DNA of 13,703 nucleotides from the NCBI RefSeq assembly GCF_001889065.1, contig NZ_LWHB01000068.1, positions 1-13,703 of the forward strand, read 5' to 3'. Of this stretch, positions 1-8,618 are shown in pieces. The DNA comes from Suttonella ornithocola. Its GTDB lineage: Bacteria > Pseudomonadota > Gammaproteobacteria > Cardiobacteriales > Cardiobacteriaceae. The translations under genes and the position numbers were made by a program. The notes beneath the pieces were generated by a model. That model was not told the origin of the DNA. It saw only the letters and a list, made by a program, of their open reading frames with translations, and ran no database searches. Numbering within the stretch: position 1 is the first letter of the stretch; each line of letters starts with the position of its first letter.

Positions 1-484
1 CCGCTCAAGACGAAACCGATAGTCTTATCTTGATGAATCGTGGTTTTAAAGCCTTTGATCATAGAACGTTATGGCTACATGCACAAAAGGACAAGTTTGT
101 CATGGAAGTGATAACTGGCATTTAAAGAACCAGAGCAATGCGATTGGAGCCATTATCAATGGAGAATTGTTTGCCTTACGCTTATATGATGGTTCTATTA
201 ACAGCGATATTTTCTCTCATTGGGTGAGAGAAGCACTGTTACCTGAGTGACCTAAAAACAGTGTAATTGTCATGGACAATGTCCGCTTTCATAAACGCAG
301 TGATATTCAAGCAATCATTGAAGAGCATGGGCATGAGATAGTTTGGTTACCCCCTTATAGTCCAGACTTAAATCCTATTGAAAAGATGTGGGCTTGGATT
401 AAGCAAATACGCAAAGAATGGCGGATGGATTGTATTGATACTTTATGCTTTTATCTGCTTTGGATTGGGTTGGGTTTTAGATGA
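1..484 (+). pseudogene. IS630-family transposase remnant (3' half, frameshifted)
   Basis: This is the decayed C-terminal part of an IS630-family DDE transposase; its N-terminus lies outside the left edge. Fragments in changing frames can be stitched together. PIV (from 16) and LDESWF (29-46) match the first catalytic Asp region, RYGYMHK (67-87) follows in frame 1, and GQVCHGS onward (from 89) runs in frame 2. Frame 2 then reads through NAIGAIINGELF (137-172) to an in-frame TGA at 248-250, and resumes with MDNVRFHK (second Asp, 272-295) and PPYSPDLNPIEKMWAW (catalytic Glu) to a TGA at 482-484. At least two frameshifts and one nonsense codon make it non-functional. The open stretch 272-484 is only the tail of this relic, not a gene. 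Family assignment is firm from the DNVRFHK and SPDLNPIE motifs; the named element is not identifiable by eye. Confidence 0.9.
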
Positions 485-490
485 TTGCAC

Positions 491-859
491 TATATCTCCG
501 TTAATACTGCTCTCAAATAACCCAACAGCAAAGAGGTTGCCATTACCTAATGCTCCTATAGTATGGGTTTGGTTTTTCATCTGCCAATCCTACTCACCGT
601 AACAACGTTGTCCTTTCACAGACCATCCATACCGATGTAACCACTGACTTCTAAAGCTACTCTCGTCAAGATAAACAATCGGAGTTTCTTCTTTTTGATA
701 CTTAGCGATGCTCTCATTAAAGCGTTCCCTATCATCTTGATTAGCTTTTGAAGGCCTTAGTGTTTTTTTATAGCTAATACCAAGTTTCTTCAATGCTTTG
801 TGAATAGCTGTCTGTGAGCAATGAAAACGCTGGGCATGCTCATTATTTACTGCAATCAG
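491..859 (-). pseudogene. IS630-family transposase remnant (middle part, truncated both ends)
   Basis: A second IS630-family transposase relic, on the opposite strand and converging on the first. Reading leftward from 859 one sees NNEHAQRFHCSQTAIHKALK (end of the N-terminal helix-turn-helix region), KKLGISYKKTLRPSKAN, then PIVYLDESSFRSQWLHRYGW with the first catalytic Asp, and GQRCYGE. A TAG follows at 590-592. Beyond it the same frame continues with family sequence (TIGALGNGNLFAVGLFESSI) to about 491, where homology stops at the other relic's 3' end. The N-terminal roughly 50 residues and the whole second half with the remaining DDE residues are missing. It differs in sequence from the first relic, so these are two distinct elements, not one inverted copy. 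Only the segment 590-793 is open from an ATG. Confidence 0.88.
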
Positions 860-2620
860 TTAAGCCATTTCTCTTAGCATTAATAATATTTGCTTAAGCC
901 CGCTACCAATCGCTCTGGTAAATTTTTCTACTTCATTGATTTTGCTACGTCTATGCGTTAGCACAAAATTACAATAGTTTCTTCCACTACGGTAGCTAAT
1001 GGTCAATCCATCGGGATCTGCAGGTGGAAAAACAATATGTCCGCCGATAGGATTTTCTCCACAACCAATCGTTGTAATAAATGGACGAGTAAGCGAAAGA
1101 ATTCCTTTATCTTGAAATAATGGTACCTCTAAGCCTTGGACTTCTGCCATATATTGCATTGCAAACCAAAAACCATAAATTCCTCCACCATTTTTTGCAA
1201 GTGCATAACGCTTATTATACGCATTGACAGCATTTCTTAATAAATCAATGGTATTTTCATTATCAAAAATGGCTTGCACACATTCCAAGCTATCTTTAGT
1301 AACCGTCGGAATAATATCAATACGACCATTTAGAAAATGCCGCATATCTATCATTTCGCTAGTATTTCTTACTTCTCCATAGACATTAAGCTGCGCATAT
1401 TGCAATAAAATTTGAATAATACCCGCATTGTTATAATCGCGTAGTAAGCGCTGTTCTTCATCCGTCATAAAGACATCATAAAGCGTTACCATAAACGCCT
1501 GAGTTCGTCTTTGATACTCTCCTAAGCCATCGTAAATGGTTTTAAAAGTGCCAATAAACTCTCGAGTATTGCCATTGTTTTTTTGTCCATCAATAGTCCA
1601 GTTAATAGCGCTCATAGATAAATCTTCAGGCAACTGATTTTTTCTTTTAAAAGGTTTTTGATTAAATTGCGTTTGCCCTAAAGCAATCATATCTTCCAAA
1701 GCCGCAGGATCAATATGGCTTCTGTCAAAATGCACAAAAATCCGATTATCTTTAACATAACAACAATAATTAATCGGTTTATATGCCCAAAAATTATTGC
1801 CTTGCCCAAAAGCTGCATCAAAAAAAGTTTCTGCGGTATCGCTATAATGATGCGTATTGATAGATACGATAAACCATGCGCTTTTTACCAGCTGAATAAT
1901 TCGACTATTTTCATCTCTTGAAACCAGTTGCGCGCGGACTTCTAGAGCCGTTTCATTATCCAAAATGGATGGAGCGGTAAAAGGAATATCATTATTGGTT
2001 GTCGTAACTTGAACCAACTCATACAAAACATTCTCTAATTGTGCAGGATTGGCAATATTGCCTTTTTCATCCATTAGAGAAACTTTCCAAGCATATCCTC
2101 GATATAAAACGATAATATGGCGCTTTTGCTTACCCTCATTTTCCTGTATTTGCAATTCATCTTTATGACTTGCAGGTCGACGATCTGCACCACGTAACAC
2201 TTCCCATTGCGCTAAGCACAATGCTTGCCCTTTTTGATCTAAAAATGCTTGGCTGGCTATCGCATCTTGTTCATATTGCCGATGAACATGCGCCATTGCA
2301 ATAATAAAATGCGCCACTCTTTTTAAACCTTGCTGAGGCGCATGCCAATCAATTTGCATGGTGGCATTACTATTGGTCAAGGGTAAGCTATCACGCTCCG
2401 TTAAAAATTGTCGTCGCCAAATATCAATCAACCAAGAATCAGGGGCTTTTGCAGCTGCTTGCACTTCTAGCGCGTGATACAACGCCTCACCATCTTGTTT
2501 AGTAAAGCGCTCTACTGCTTGCGTCGTCTTTTCTAAAACACTTTCTTCCAATAAGGGCGATATCCAATACGTTAATCGTTCTATGGCTGAGGATAATGTT
2601 GGCAACGGTAGGGTTTTCAT
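860..2620 (-). CDS. Divergent carnitine/choline O-acyltransferase-like protein (586 aa)
   Basis: The protein has the carnitine/choline acyltransferase fold signatures: an N-terminal KTLPLPTLSSAIERL segment (2-16) like the family LPxLPVPxLxxTL start, a GQGNNFW segment (272-278) before the active site, and the second family signature SEMIDMRHFLNGR (421-433) with Arg427, Phe429 and Gly-Arg 432-433. Length suits the family (about 600). Characterised members move acyl groups between CoA and carnitine or choline. Here key positions differ: the catalytic EHSxxDG motif reads DRSHIDP (299-305), so Arg300 sits where His is expected, although His302 is near; the GxDRHL stretch reads GGIYGFW (479-485); the C-terminal STS-like motif reads LTH (554-556). 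It may be inactive, re-purposed or use a shifted His. The start overlaps the parC stop (ATGA) behind a GAGGAA ribosome site, implying translational coupling. The stop touches an IS relic. No signal peptide or membrane segment is evident. Confidence 0.72.
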   Translation of the reverse strand: MKTLPLPTLSSAIERLTYWISPLLEESVLEKTTQAVERFTKQDGEALYHALEVQAAAKAPDSWLIDIWRRQFLTERDSLPLTNSNATMQIDWHAPQQGLKRVAHFIIAMAHVHRQYEQDAIASQAFLDQKGQALCLAQWEVLRGADRRPASHKDELQIQENEGKQKRHIIVLYRGYAWKVSLMDEKGNIANPAQLENVLYELVQVTTTNNDIPFTAPSILDNETALEVRAQLVSRDENSRIIQLVKSAWFIVSINTHHYSDTAETFFDAAFGQGNNFWAYKPINYCCYVKDNRIFVHFDRSHIDPAALEDMIALGQTQFNQKPFKRKNQLPEDLSMSAINWTIDGQKNNGNTREFIGTFKTIYDGLGEYQRRTQAFMVTLYDVFMTDEEQRLLRDYNNAGIIQILLQYAQLNVYGEVRNTSEMIDMRHFLNGRIDIIPTVTKDSLECVQAIFDNENTIDLLRNAVNAYNKRYALAKNGGGIYGFWFAMQYMAEVQGLEVPLFQDKGILSLTRPFITTIGCGENPIGGHIVFPPADPDGLTISYRSGRNYCNFVLTHRRSKINEVEKFTRAIGSGLKQILLMLREMA

Positions 2621-4857
2621 TGCGTTTCCTCAGCTTTCTCAACCCGCTCAATACGCTCGATTTTTTGATACCCTTTTGGTAATGAATATCCCTTATGCCC
2701 TCTAGCCACTTGAAAATCTGCCCTATCTGCCGCTCTCAAATGCATCTTTTGTTTACCACTAAATAAAATAACATCTGTTTGAGGCGTTAAAACTTCAATT
2801 TGCGTTAAGCGTGCGCCACTATCATAGGCTTTTTTCGCAATACCAATAATTTGATTGCCTTTACCTTTGCTCATCATTGGCAATTCATCAGCACCAACAA
2901 TTACCGCTCGACCTTCATTACTCACTGCCAAAATACTATCGCTTGATGGTTGAATGGGAATAATCGCTAATGCGCTTCCATTTTTGCTAGGCGTAATCAA
3001 TGCTTTTCCCGTTTTGGTTCGGCTAATAAGCTCACTACCACTCACAATAAATCCACTACCATTATCTGCAACAATCAAATAATGCGATGCCTCTTCAATC
3101 ACAACCGCACTCACAATGCGACTACCATTTTCTAACGTTAAGCTTCCTGATAAAGGTTCTCCATAGCTACGAGCAGACGGCAATTTCGCTAAGGGTAAAG
3201 TATAACAACGTCCAGTATCGGCTAATAAACAGGCATTTTGATGACTTCTAGCAGGTAGCTGTAAAAGGAAATCATCGCCACTCTTATAATTCAGACTACT
3301 GCCATCAATATTATGCCCCTTCGCTGCGCGTACCCAGCCCATTTTTGATAAGACAACCGTAATAGCTTCACTCGGCAGTAACTCACTTTCCTCCAAAGCC
3401 TGCGCTGCTTCACGCTCTACCAATAAAGTCCGCCGAGCATCGCCATACGCTTGGGCATCTTCTGCCAATTCATCACTAATCAATCTATGTAACGCTTGAC
3501 GATTACTGAGTAGTTGCTCTAGCTGTGCTTTTTCTGCTAATAACGCGTGTTGTTCATCTCTAATTTTGACTTCTTCCAAACGTGCCAAATGCCGTAACCG
3601 CGTATTTAAAATGGCCTCCGCCTGCTCTTCATCTAAACCGAAAGTAGCTATCAATGCTGCTTTTGGATGTTCTTCCTCGCGAACAATGCGAATGACCTCA
3701 TCCAAATTTAAATATGCCAACAATAATGCATCTAAAATATGCAAGCGTGACTCCACCGCAGCTAAGCGATGTTCCAAACGGCGAATGACGGTTTGCTCTC
3801 GAAAGCGTAACCACTCCGTTAAAATCGATTTCAATGATTTCACTTGTGGCTTACCATCTAAGCCAATCATATTAAACTGCACGCGATAATTTTTTTCTAA
3901 ATCTGTCGTTGCAAACAAATGCTGCATTAAGCGTTCCGTATCGACGCGATTAGAACGTGGCACCAAAACCAATCGCGTTGGCTGTTCATGATCGGATTCA
4001 TCGCGTAAATCCTCAAGCCATGCCAACTTTTTCTCTTGCATCTGCTTAGCAATCTGCTCTTGAACCCGCGCACCGCTGACTTGATAGGGCAACTGCTCAA
4101 TCACAATATTGCCGTCTTCCAACACATAGCGCGCACGCAATTTCACACTACCGCTACCTGTTTGATACAACTTCGCTAAATCCGCTTTTGGCGTAATCAA
4201 TTCCCCACCTGTGGGAAAATCTGGCGCAGGAATATAACTGAGTAATGCCGCATCGCTTAAATCAGGATTTTCTAATAATGCCTGACATGCAGACACCACT
4301 TCACGCAAATTATGTGGCGGAATATCTGTACTCATGCCCACCGCAATTCCGCTACCGCCATTGAGCAAAATATTGGGTAACCGTGCGGGTAAGCGCGCAG
4401 GCTCTGACAAAGTACCATCAAAATTCGGCTGCCAATCTACTGTGCCTTGCGCTAACTCTTGCAATAAAGATTTCGCATAAGGCGTTAACTTCGACTCCGT
4501 ATAGCGCATCGCGGCAAACGACTTCGGGTCATCAGGGCTGCCCCAGTTTCCCTGCCCATCAACAAGCGGATAACGATAAGAAAACGGCTGCGCCATTAAC
4601 ACCATGGCTTCATAACACGCACTATCGCCATGCGGATGATATTTCCCCAAAACATCGCCCACCGTGCGCGCCGACTTCTTATATTTTGCCGTTGCGGATA
4701 ATCCCAATTCGCTCATTGCATAGACCAAACGCCGCTGAACAGGCTTTAACCCATCTGCAATACTCGGCAATGCGCGGTCAAGAATGACATACATCGCATA
4801 ATCTAAATACGCTTTTTCCGTAAACGCCGCCAACGGCTGTTGTTCTTCTAACAACAT
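2617..4857 (-). CDS. parC: DNA topoisomerase IV subunit A (ParC)
   Basis: ParC cleaves and rejoins DNA in the ParC2ParE2 enzyme that decatenates replicated chromosomes and relaxes supercoils in the cytoplasm. At 746 aa it matches the E. coli ParC length (752). The winged-helix/tower core carries GKYHPHGDSACYE (71-83) and the catalytic tyrosine Tyr119 in AAMRYTES. QGNWGSPDDPKSF (102-114) favours ParC over GyrA, and no GyrA-box (QRRGGKG) is seen in the C-terminal beta-pinwheel (from about 495). Quinolone-determining residues are sensitive-type: Ser79 and Glu83, equivalent to E. coli Ser80 and Glu84. A ribosome site AAAGGA lies upstream of the ATG. The gene is separated from the upstream 180-aa gene by 79 AT-rich bases and overlaps the next gene by 4 bases. 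The C-terminus is a charged tail, KIERIERVEKAEETQ. Confidence 0.98.
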   Translation of the reverse strand: MLLEEQQPLAAFTEKAYLDYAMYVILDRALPSIADGLKPVQRRLVYAMSELGLSATAKYKKSARTVGDVLGKYHPHGDSACYEAMVLMAQPFSYRYPLVDGQGNWGSPDDPKSFAAMRYTESKLTPYAKSLLQELAQGTVDWQPNFDGTLSEPARLPARLPNILLNGGSGIAVGMSTDIPPHNLREVVSACQALLENPDLSDAALLSYIPAPDFPTGGELITPKADLAKLYQTGSGSVKLRARYVLEDGNIVIEQLPYQVSGARVQEQIAKQMQEKKLAWLEDLRDESDHEQPTRLVLVPRSNRVDTERLMQHLFATTDLEKNYRVQFNMIGLDGKPQVKSLKSILTEWLRFREQTVIRRLEHRLAAVESRLHILDALLLAYLNLDEVIRIVREEEHPKAALIATFGLDEEQAEAILNTRLRHLARLEEVKIRDEQHALLAEKAQLEQLLSNRQALHRLISDELAEDAQAYGDARRTLLVEREAAQALEESELLPSEAITVVLSKMGWVRAAKGHNIDGSSLNYKSGDDFLLQLPARSHQNACLLADTGRCYTLPLAKLPSARSYGEPLSGSLTLENGSRIVSAVVIEEASHYLIVADNGSGFIVSGSELISRTKTGKALITPSKNGSALAIIPIQPSSDSILAVSNEGRAVIVGADELPMMSKGKGNQIIGIAKKAYDSGARLTQIEVLTPQTDVILFSGKQKMHLRAADRADFQVARGHKGYSLPKGYQKIERIERVEKAEETQ

Positions 4858-4936
4858 GAGTTTCCTTTTAAAACTAAGTCTATGATAGTATTGGTTATTT
4901 TTTTGCTTTTTTTAAAAATATAGTCAATATAATTAG
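4858..4936 (-). promoter_or_regulatory. AT-rich spacer upstream of parC, possible promoter
   Basis: This is the widest gap inside the minus-strand block. Read on the minus strand it contains TTGACT (a -35-like hexamer at about 4922-4927), A/T tracts, and TATCAT (a -10-like hexamer at about 4881-4886) ahead of the AAAGGA ribosome site. The spacing between those two hexamers is too long for one sigma-70 promoter, so I cannot name a definite core promoter. I see no GC-rich terminator hairpin. A parC promoter here is an inference from gap size and composition. Confidence 0.25.
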
Positions 4937-5479
4937 TTATTCAACTAATACCACTAAGCGAGATTTTTCACATAAAGGATGCGTTTGCTGTTTTTCTTGA
5001 AGCACCGCCATTAATGGTGCTAATTCTTGTCCATAAAAATAAAATGCTGTTTCCCTCGGGCCATCCCACCAACTAAATATCCGATTATTTTCACCCATTT
5101 CGTCTAATATTTCCGAAATCAAATCGTTAACATCATTTTCTTGATAGACTTCATCTGCTAAATCTGTACCATTCAAATAAATAGCCACCCCCACTAGTGT
5201 CCCAAAAGAGTTTGAGGATTCCTCTCCAATACGGTAGCTTGAGCCTTTAGCAACCACATTCATTTGCGTTAACAAATGAATAATTTTTTCCAGATTATCA
5301 TCATGATTAAGATCTATAGAAATATCACAAGACTCTGGCTCTCCTTCTTTGGAAATTGATGTGCCACCGCCAACAATTTCTCCTAAGTTTTCATCTTCTA
5401 AAAACTGGTCTAAAACATCCTCTAAATCATGTCGGTCTTGCGGTTGTAAACGCATATTAAACGTTAAAACAATATTCAT
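4937..5479 (-). CDS. Acidic 180-aa hypothetical protein between parE and parC
   Basis: I do not recognise a characterised family. The protein is strongly acidic: I count 35 Asp/Glu against 11 Lys/Arg. It has no signal peptide or membrane segment, so it should be cytoplasmic. Notable features are an N-terminal strand (MNIVLTFNMRL), an acidic helix (16-31), a GGGT turn (37-40), a second helix (62-73), then FGTLVGVAIYLNGTDL (92-107), DVNDLISEILDEMG (116-129), SWWDGPRETAFYFYG (136-150) and a final strand ending VVLVE. The alternating strands and helices suggest two alpha/beta halves, possibly a weak duplication. Acidic small proteins of this shape include toxin-immunity proteins, but no toxin gene is adjacent, so that is only a thought. 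A strong ribosome site AAGGAG precedes the ATG, and the gene starts 23 bases after the parE stop, so it is probably co-transcribed with parE. Confidence 0.8.
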   Translation of the reverse strand: MNIVLTFNMRLQPQDRHDLEDVLDQFLEDENLGEIVGGGTSISKEGEPESCDISIDLNHDDNLEKIIHLLTQMNVVAKGSSYRIGEESSNSFGTLVGVAIYLNGTDLADEVYQENDVNDLISEILDEMGENNRIFSWWDGPRETAFYFYGQELAPLMAVLQEKQQTHPLCEKSRLVVLVE

Positions 5480-5502
5480 TCTTTCTCCTTCATTCTATAA
5501 AG

Positions 5503-7392
5503 TCATTCTAATAAATCTGCATCATCACCATTTTGCTCTAACCATGCCCGACGATCTGCCGCACGCTTTTTGGCAAGCAACATATCCATAATCAACGCCG
5601 CATTTTCTTCATCTAATTGTAGTTGCACCAAACGTCGGGTATCTGGATTCATAGTGGTTTCGCGCAGTTGAGGCGGATTCATTTCGCCCAAGCCTTTAAA
5701 GCGAGTCACGTGAATTTTGCCAGTAAATCCATCACGACGGATATTGCGCTCCATCGCTTCACGTTCACTATCATCTAGTGCATATTCCACCCGTTTACCC
5801 GCATCTAATCGATAAAGCGGTGGCATCGCCACATATAGATGCCCTGCTTTCACTAATGCGGGGAAATGACGCACCATTAGCGCACAAATTAAAGTCGCAA
5901 TATGCAAACCATCGGAATCCGCATCCGCCAATATACAAATTTTGCCATAGCGTAATCCGCTTAAATCCTCACTTCCCGGATCCATTCCAATCGCAACAGC
6001 AATATCATGGACTTCTTGGCTCGCCATCACTTCATCACTCGGCACTTCCCAAGTATTTAGAATTTTTCCACGCAATGGCATAATCGCTTGCGTATTCCTA
6101 TCGCGTGCTTGTTTTGCAGAACCGCCTGCCGAATCACCCTCTACTAAAAAAAGTTCAGTGACTGCTAAATCTTGACTAACACAATCCGCCAATTTGCCAG
6201 GCAAGGCTGGGCCTTGGGTAATTTTTTTACGAACAACTTTTTTATTTTCTCGTAACCGTTTTTGTGCATTACTAATTGCACGCTGCGCTAGCGCTTCACC
6301 ACATTCTGCATGTTGATTGAGATATATTCCAAACTTATCCGTTACAACGCTAGCTACCCATGATGCTGCCTGTCTAGAGCTTAATCGCTCTTTTGTTTGG
6401 CTGGCAAACTGCGGTTCAGGAATTTTAATGGATAAAACATATTGACAGCCATCCCATACGTCATCAGGTGTAAGTTTTACCCCACGTGGTAATAACTGCC
6501 GAAATTCGCAAAATTCGCGTAAGGCTTCTACTAATCCTGTGCGCAGACCGTTAACGTGCGTGCCGCCGCCAATGGTCGGAATAAGGTTCGCATAACTCTC
6601 ATTCATGCTTTCAATGCCCGTACCATCCGCCCAACACAGTGCTAAATCTAGTTGCCCTTGTTCATCTTCATGTGTCAAACAATAAGGTTCTGCTGGAATG
6701 GTGTCAAAAGTTTGTAGAGCTTCGCTTAAATAAGCATACAAGCCTTCTTGATATTGCCAACGCGCTGTTTCTCCGTCATTTTCATTATGAAACACCACTT
6801 CTAATCCTGAGCATAACACCGCTTTTGCTTTTAGAGCGTGTTTGAGTTTGCTCACTGAAAAATTGGGCGAATCAAAGTAAGACGGGTCTGCCCAAAAGCG
6901 TAACGTCGTTCCGTGCTTTTTTTTCGCAATCGCTTCTACTGCACGCAATGGCTCGACCATCTCGCCATGTTCGCACGCCATTTGCCACAGCTGCCCATCG
7001 CGCTCAATGCTAATTTCCAAACGCCTAGATAAAGCATTAACCACTGAAACCCCGACGCCATGTAACCCACCAGAAAAAGCATAATTTTTTCTTGAGAATT
7101 TCCCACCTGCATGTAGTCGTGTCAAAATCAACTCAACTCCGCTGACTTTCTCTTCAGGGTGAATATCAACCGGCATTCCTCGACCATCATCACTAACAGA
7201 CAAAGAACCATCTTTATACAAAGTGACTTGAATTTTTTTAGCGTAGCCTGCCAATGCTTCATCAACGCTATTATCAATCACTTCCATGGCTAAGTGATTC
7301 GGCCGGGTGGTATCGGTATACATTCCCGGCCGTCTTTTAACAGGATCGAGCCCCTTAAGGAGCTCTAAGTCCGATGCGTTATATTGTCCCAT
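5503..7392 (-). CDS. parE: DNA topoisomerase IV subunit B (ParE)
   Basis: ParE is the ATPase subunit that pairs with ParC and drives strand passage during chromosome decatenation. The 629 aa match E. coli ParE (630). The GHKL ATPase domain shows AMEVIDNSVDEAL (35-47) with general base Glu37 and Mg-ligand Asn41, DDGRGMP (68-74), and the ATP lid FSGGLHGVGVSVVNALS (106-122). The transducer QTK lysine is Lys334. The TOPRIM domain has VEGDSAGG (417-424) with Glu418, PLRGKILN (439-446) and ADADSDG (489-495) with the metal-binding Asp pair. There is no GyrB-type insert in the C-terminal region, which supports ParE over GyrB. Its ATG shares one base with the pilU stop (TAATG), and a GAGG ribosome site lies inside the pilU end, so translation is probably coupled to pilU. 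This is not the usual partner arrangement for topoisomerase IV genes. Confidence 0.98.
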   Translation of the reverse strand: MGQYNASDLELLKGLDPVKRRPGMYTDTTRPNHLAMEVIDNSVDEALAGYAKKIQVTLYKDGSLSVSDDGRGMPVDIHPEEKVSGVELILTRLHAGGKFSRKNYAFSGGLHGVGVSVVNALSRRLEISIERDGQLWQMACEHGEMVEPLRAVEAIAKKKHGTTLRFWADPSYFDSPNFSVSKLKHALKAKAVLCSGLEVVFHNENDGETARWQYQEGLYAYLSEALQTFDTIPAEPYCLTHEDEQGQLDLALCWADGTGIESMNESYANLIPTIGGGTHVNGLRTGLVEALREFCEFRQLLPRGVKLTPDDVWDGCQYVLSIKIPEPQFASQTKERLSSRQAASWVASVVTDKFGIYLNQHAECGEALAQRAISNAQKRLRENKKVVRKKITQGPALPGKLADCVSQDLAVTELFLVEGDSAGGSAKQARDRNTQAIMPLRGKILNTWEVPSDEVMASQEVHDIAVAIGMDPGSEDLSGLRYGKICILADADSDGLHIATLICALMVRHFPALVKAGHLYVAMPPLYRLDAGKRVEYALDDSEREAMERNIRRDGFTGKIHVTRFKGLGEMNPPQLRETTMNPDTRRLVQLQLDEENAALIMDMLLAKKRAADRRAWLEQNGDDADLLE

Positions 7393-8609
7393 TAACTGCC
7401 TCGTGACGCCTTACGTGCTTCACGAGCTTTCATTAACAACTCGTGTTCTAAGCTATCATCACTTTGCACAGAATATGTATCGCCTGCCGATTGCAACTCT
7501 TCTGGTAAGCGACGCTTAGATTGTGTCCGCACCTTAATTCGGAAGTCATTCGCTGAGTGGACATATTGCAATGCTTGATCAAATTCAATCACATCTTTTT
7601 CATAAAGATCAAAAATACAGCGGTCAAAACTAAAGACACCTTTTGTTGCCTCACCGCGTTCTAAGACTTCATGAATTTTATCAATTTGTCCTTCTGTAAT
7701 CAGTTGCGAAATATAAGGTGTATTCATCATCATTTCCATTGCCACAACACGACCACCACCTTTACGTGGTAACAATCGTTGCGTAACCAAACATTTCAAG
7801 TTTTCAGCTAAGTCCATTTGCAATTTTTCCCGTTGGTCTAATGGGAAAAAGTTATAAATCCGCTCAAGTGCTTGCACAGAGTTCGTGGCATGCAAGGTTG
7901 CTAGGCATAAATGCCCTGTTTCTGCGAATTGCATCGCATATCCCATGGTTTCTACATCTCGAATTTCCCCAATTAGAATAACATCTGGTGCCTCCCGTAA
8001 AGAACTTTTCAATGCAGCCCCATAACTTTTGGTATCAACCCCTACTTCTCGTTGAATGACCACAGATTTTTTACTTTGGTGCATAAATTCAATTGGATCT
8101 TCTACCGTGATGATATGATTTTGGGAGTTTTGATTGCGATGATCTACCATGGCAGCGAGTGTGGTTGACTTACCATTACCTGTTGCCCCTACGATAATCA
8201 CCAATCCCCGCTTAACCATTGATAAATCTCTTAGTACATGCGGCTGTGGTAAATCCAGATCATCTAAGCTAGGAATAATGGCAGGAATTAAACGTAATAC
8301 CAAACCAGGTAAATTTCTCTGCATATAAACGTTTACCCGCAAATAGGTAACATCAGGGACTTCCACCATGACGTTTAATTCATAATTATCCATGAATTCT
8401 TGATAAGCTTCTGGACGAGTAATCTCTTGAATAAGGTTATAAACATCTTCCTCATCCATTAGTGCTTTAGGTAAATAATTCAACTCACCATCAAGCTTAA
8501 CGGCAACAGGCAAATTTGCATTGATAAAAATATCAGATGCTTTCTTCTCGGCAGCAAAAGTGACTAATTTATCAAACCAAGAACGAATATTCTCTTTCTC
8601 AATATGCAT
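7392..8609 (-). CDS. pilU: Type IV pilus retraction ATPase PilU
   Basis: PilU is a hexameric cytoplasmic ATPase at the base of the type IV pilus and works with PilT in retraction, which supports twitching motility and DNA uptake. The 405 aa include a PAS-like N-terminal domain and a RecA-like core: Walker A GATGNGKSTT (141-150), Asp box ITVEDPIEF (167-175), Walker B ILIGEIRD (211-218) and His box HLCLATLHA (233-241). PilU rather than PilT is supported by the GATG version of Walker A and the longer C-terminal tail (from about 355), basic then acidic, ending KAREARKASRGS. It starts 9 nt after the pilT stop behind a GAGGA ribosome site. Its stop overlaps the parE ATG by one base. Confidence 0.95.
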   Translation of the reverse strand: MHIEKENIRSWFDKLVTFAAEKKASDIFINANLPVAVKLDGELNYLPKALMDEEDVYNLIQEITRPEAYQEFMDNYELNVMVEVPDVTYLRVNVYMQRNLPGLVLRLIPAIIPSLDDLDLPQPHVLRDLSMVKRGLVIIVGATGNGKSTTLAAMVDHRNQNSQNHIITVEDPIEFMHQSKKSVVIQREVGVDTKSYGAALKSSLREAPDVILIGEIRDVETMGYAMQFAETGHLCLATLHATNSVQALERIYNFFPLDQREKLQMDLAENLKCLVTQRLLPRKGGGRVVAMEMMMNTPYISQLITEGQIDKIHEVLERGEATKGVFSFDRCIFDLYEKDVIEFDQALQYVHSANDFRIKVRTQSKRRLPEELQSAGDTYSVQSDDSLEHELLMKAREARKASRGS

Positions 8610-8618
8610 AACATCCTC

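Noticed and set aside
272..484. Free-standing 70-aa gene
   Set aside because: It is the C-terminal tail of the decayed IS630 transposase, continuing the frame upstream of the TGA at 248-250.
3530..3545. Quinolone-resistance substitutions in parC
   Set aside because: Residues Ser79 and Glu83 are the sensitive-type residues, so no resistance change is visible at the main positions.
3566..3889. 107-aa plus-strand open frame
   Set aside because: It is antisense to the parC coiled-coil/tower region, with a Lys/Arg/Ser-rich shadow composition.
4383..4787. 134-aa plus-strand open frame
   Set aside because: It lies antisense within the well-conserved parC N-terminal coding region, and its translation is low-complexity with no family resemblance.
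2617..7392. GyrA/GyrB instead of ParC/ParE
   Set aside because: No GyrA-box is seen, the lengths match topoisomerase IV, and motifs such as QGNWGSPDD and the TOPRIM context match ParC/ParE.
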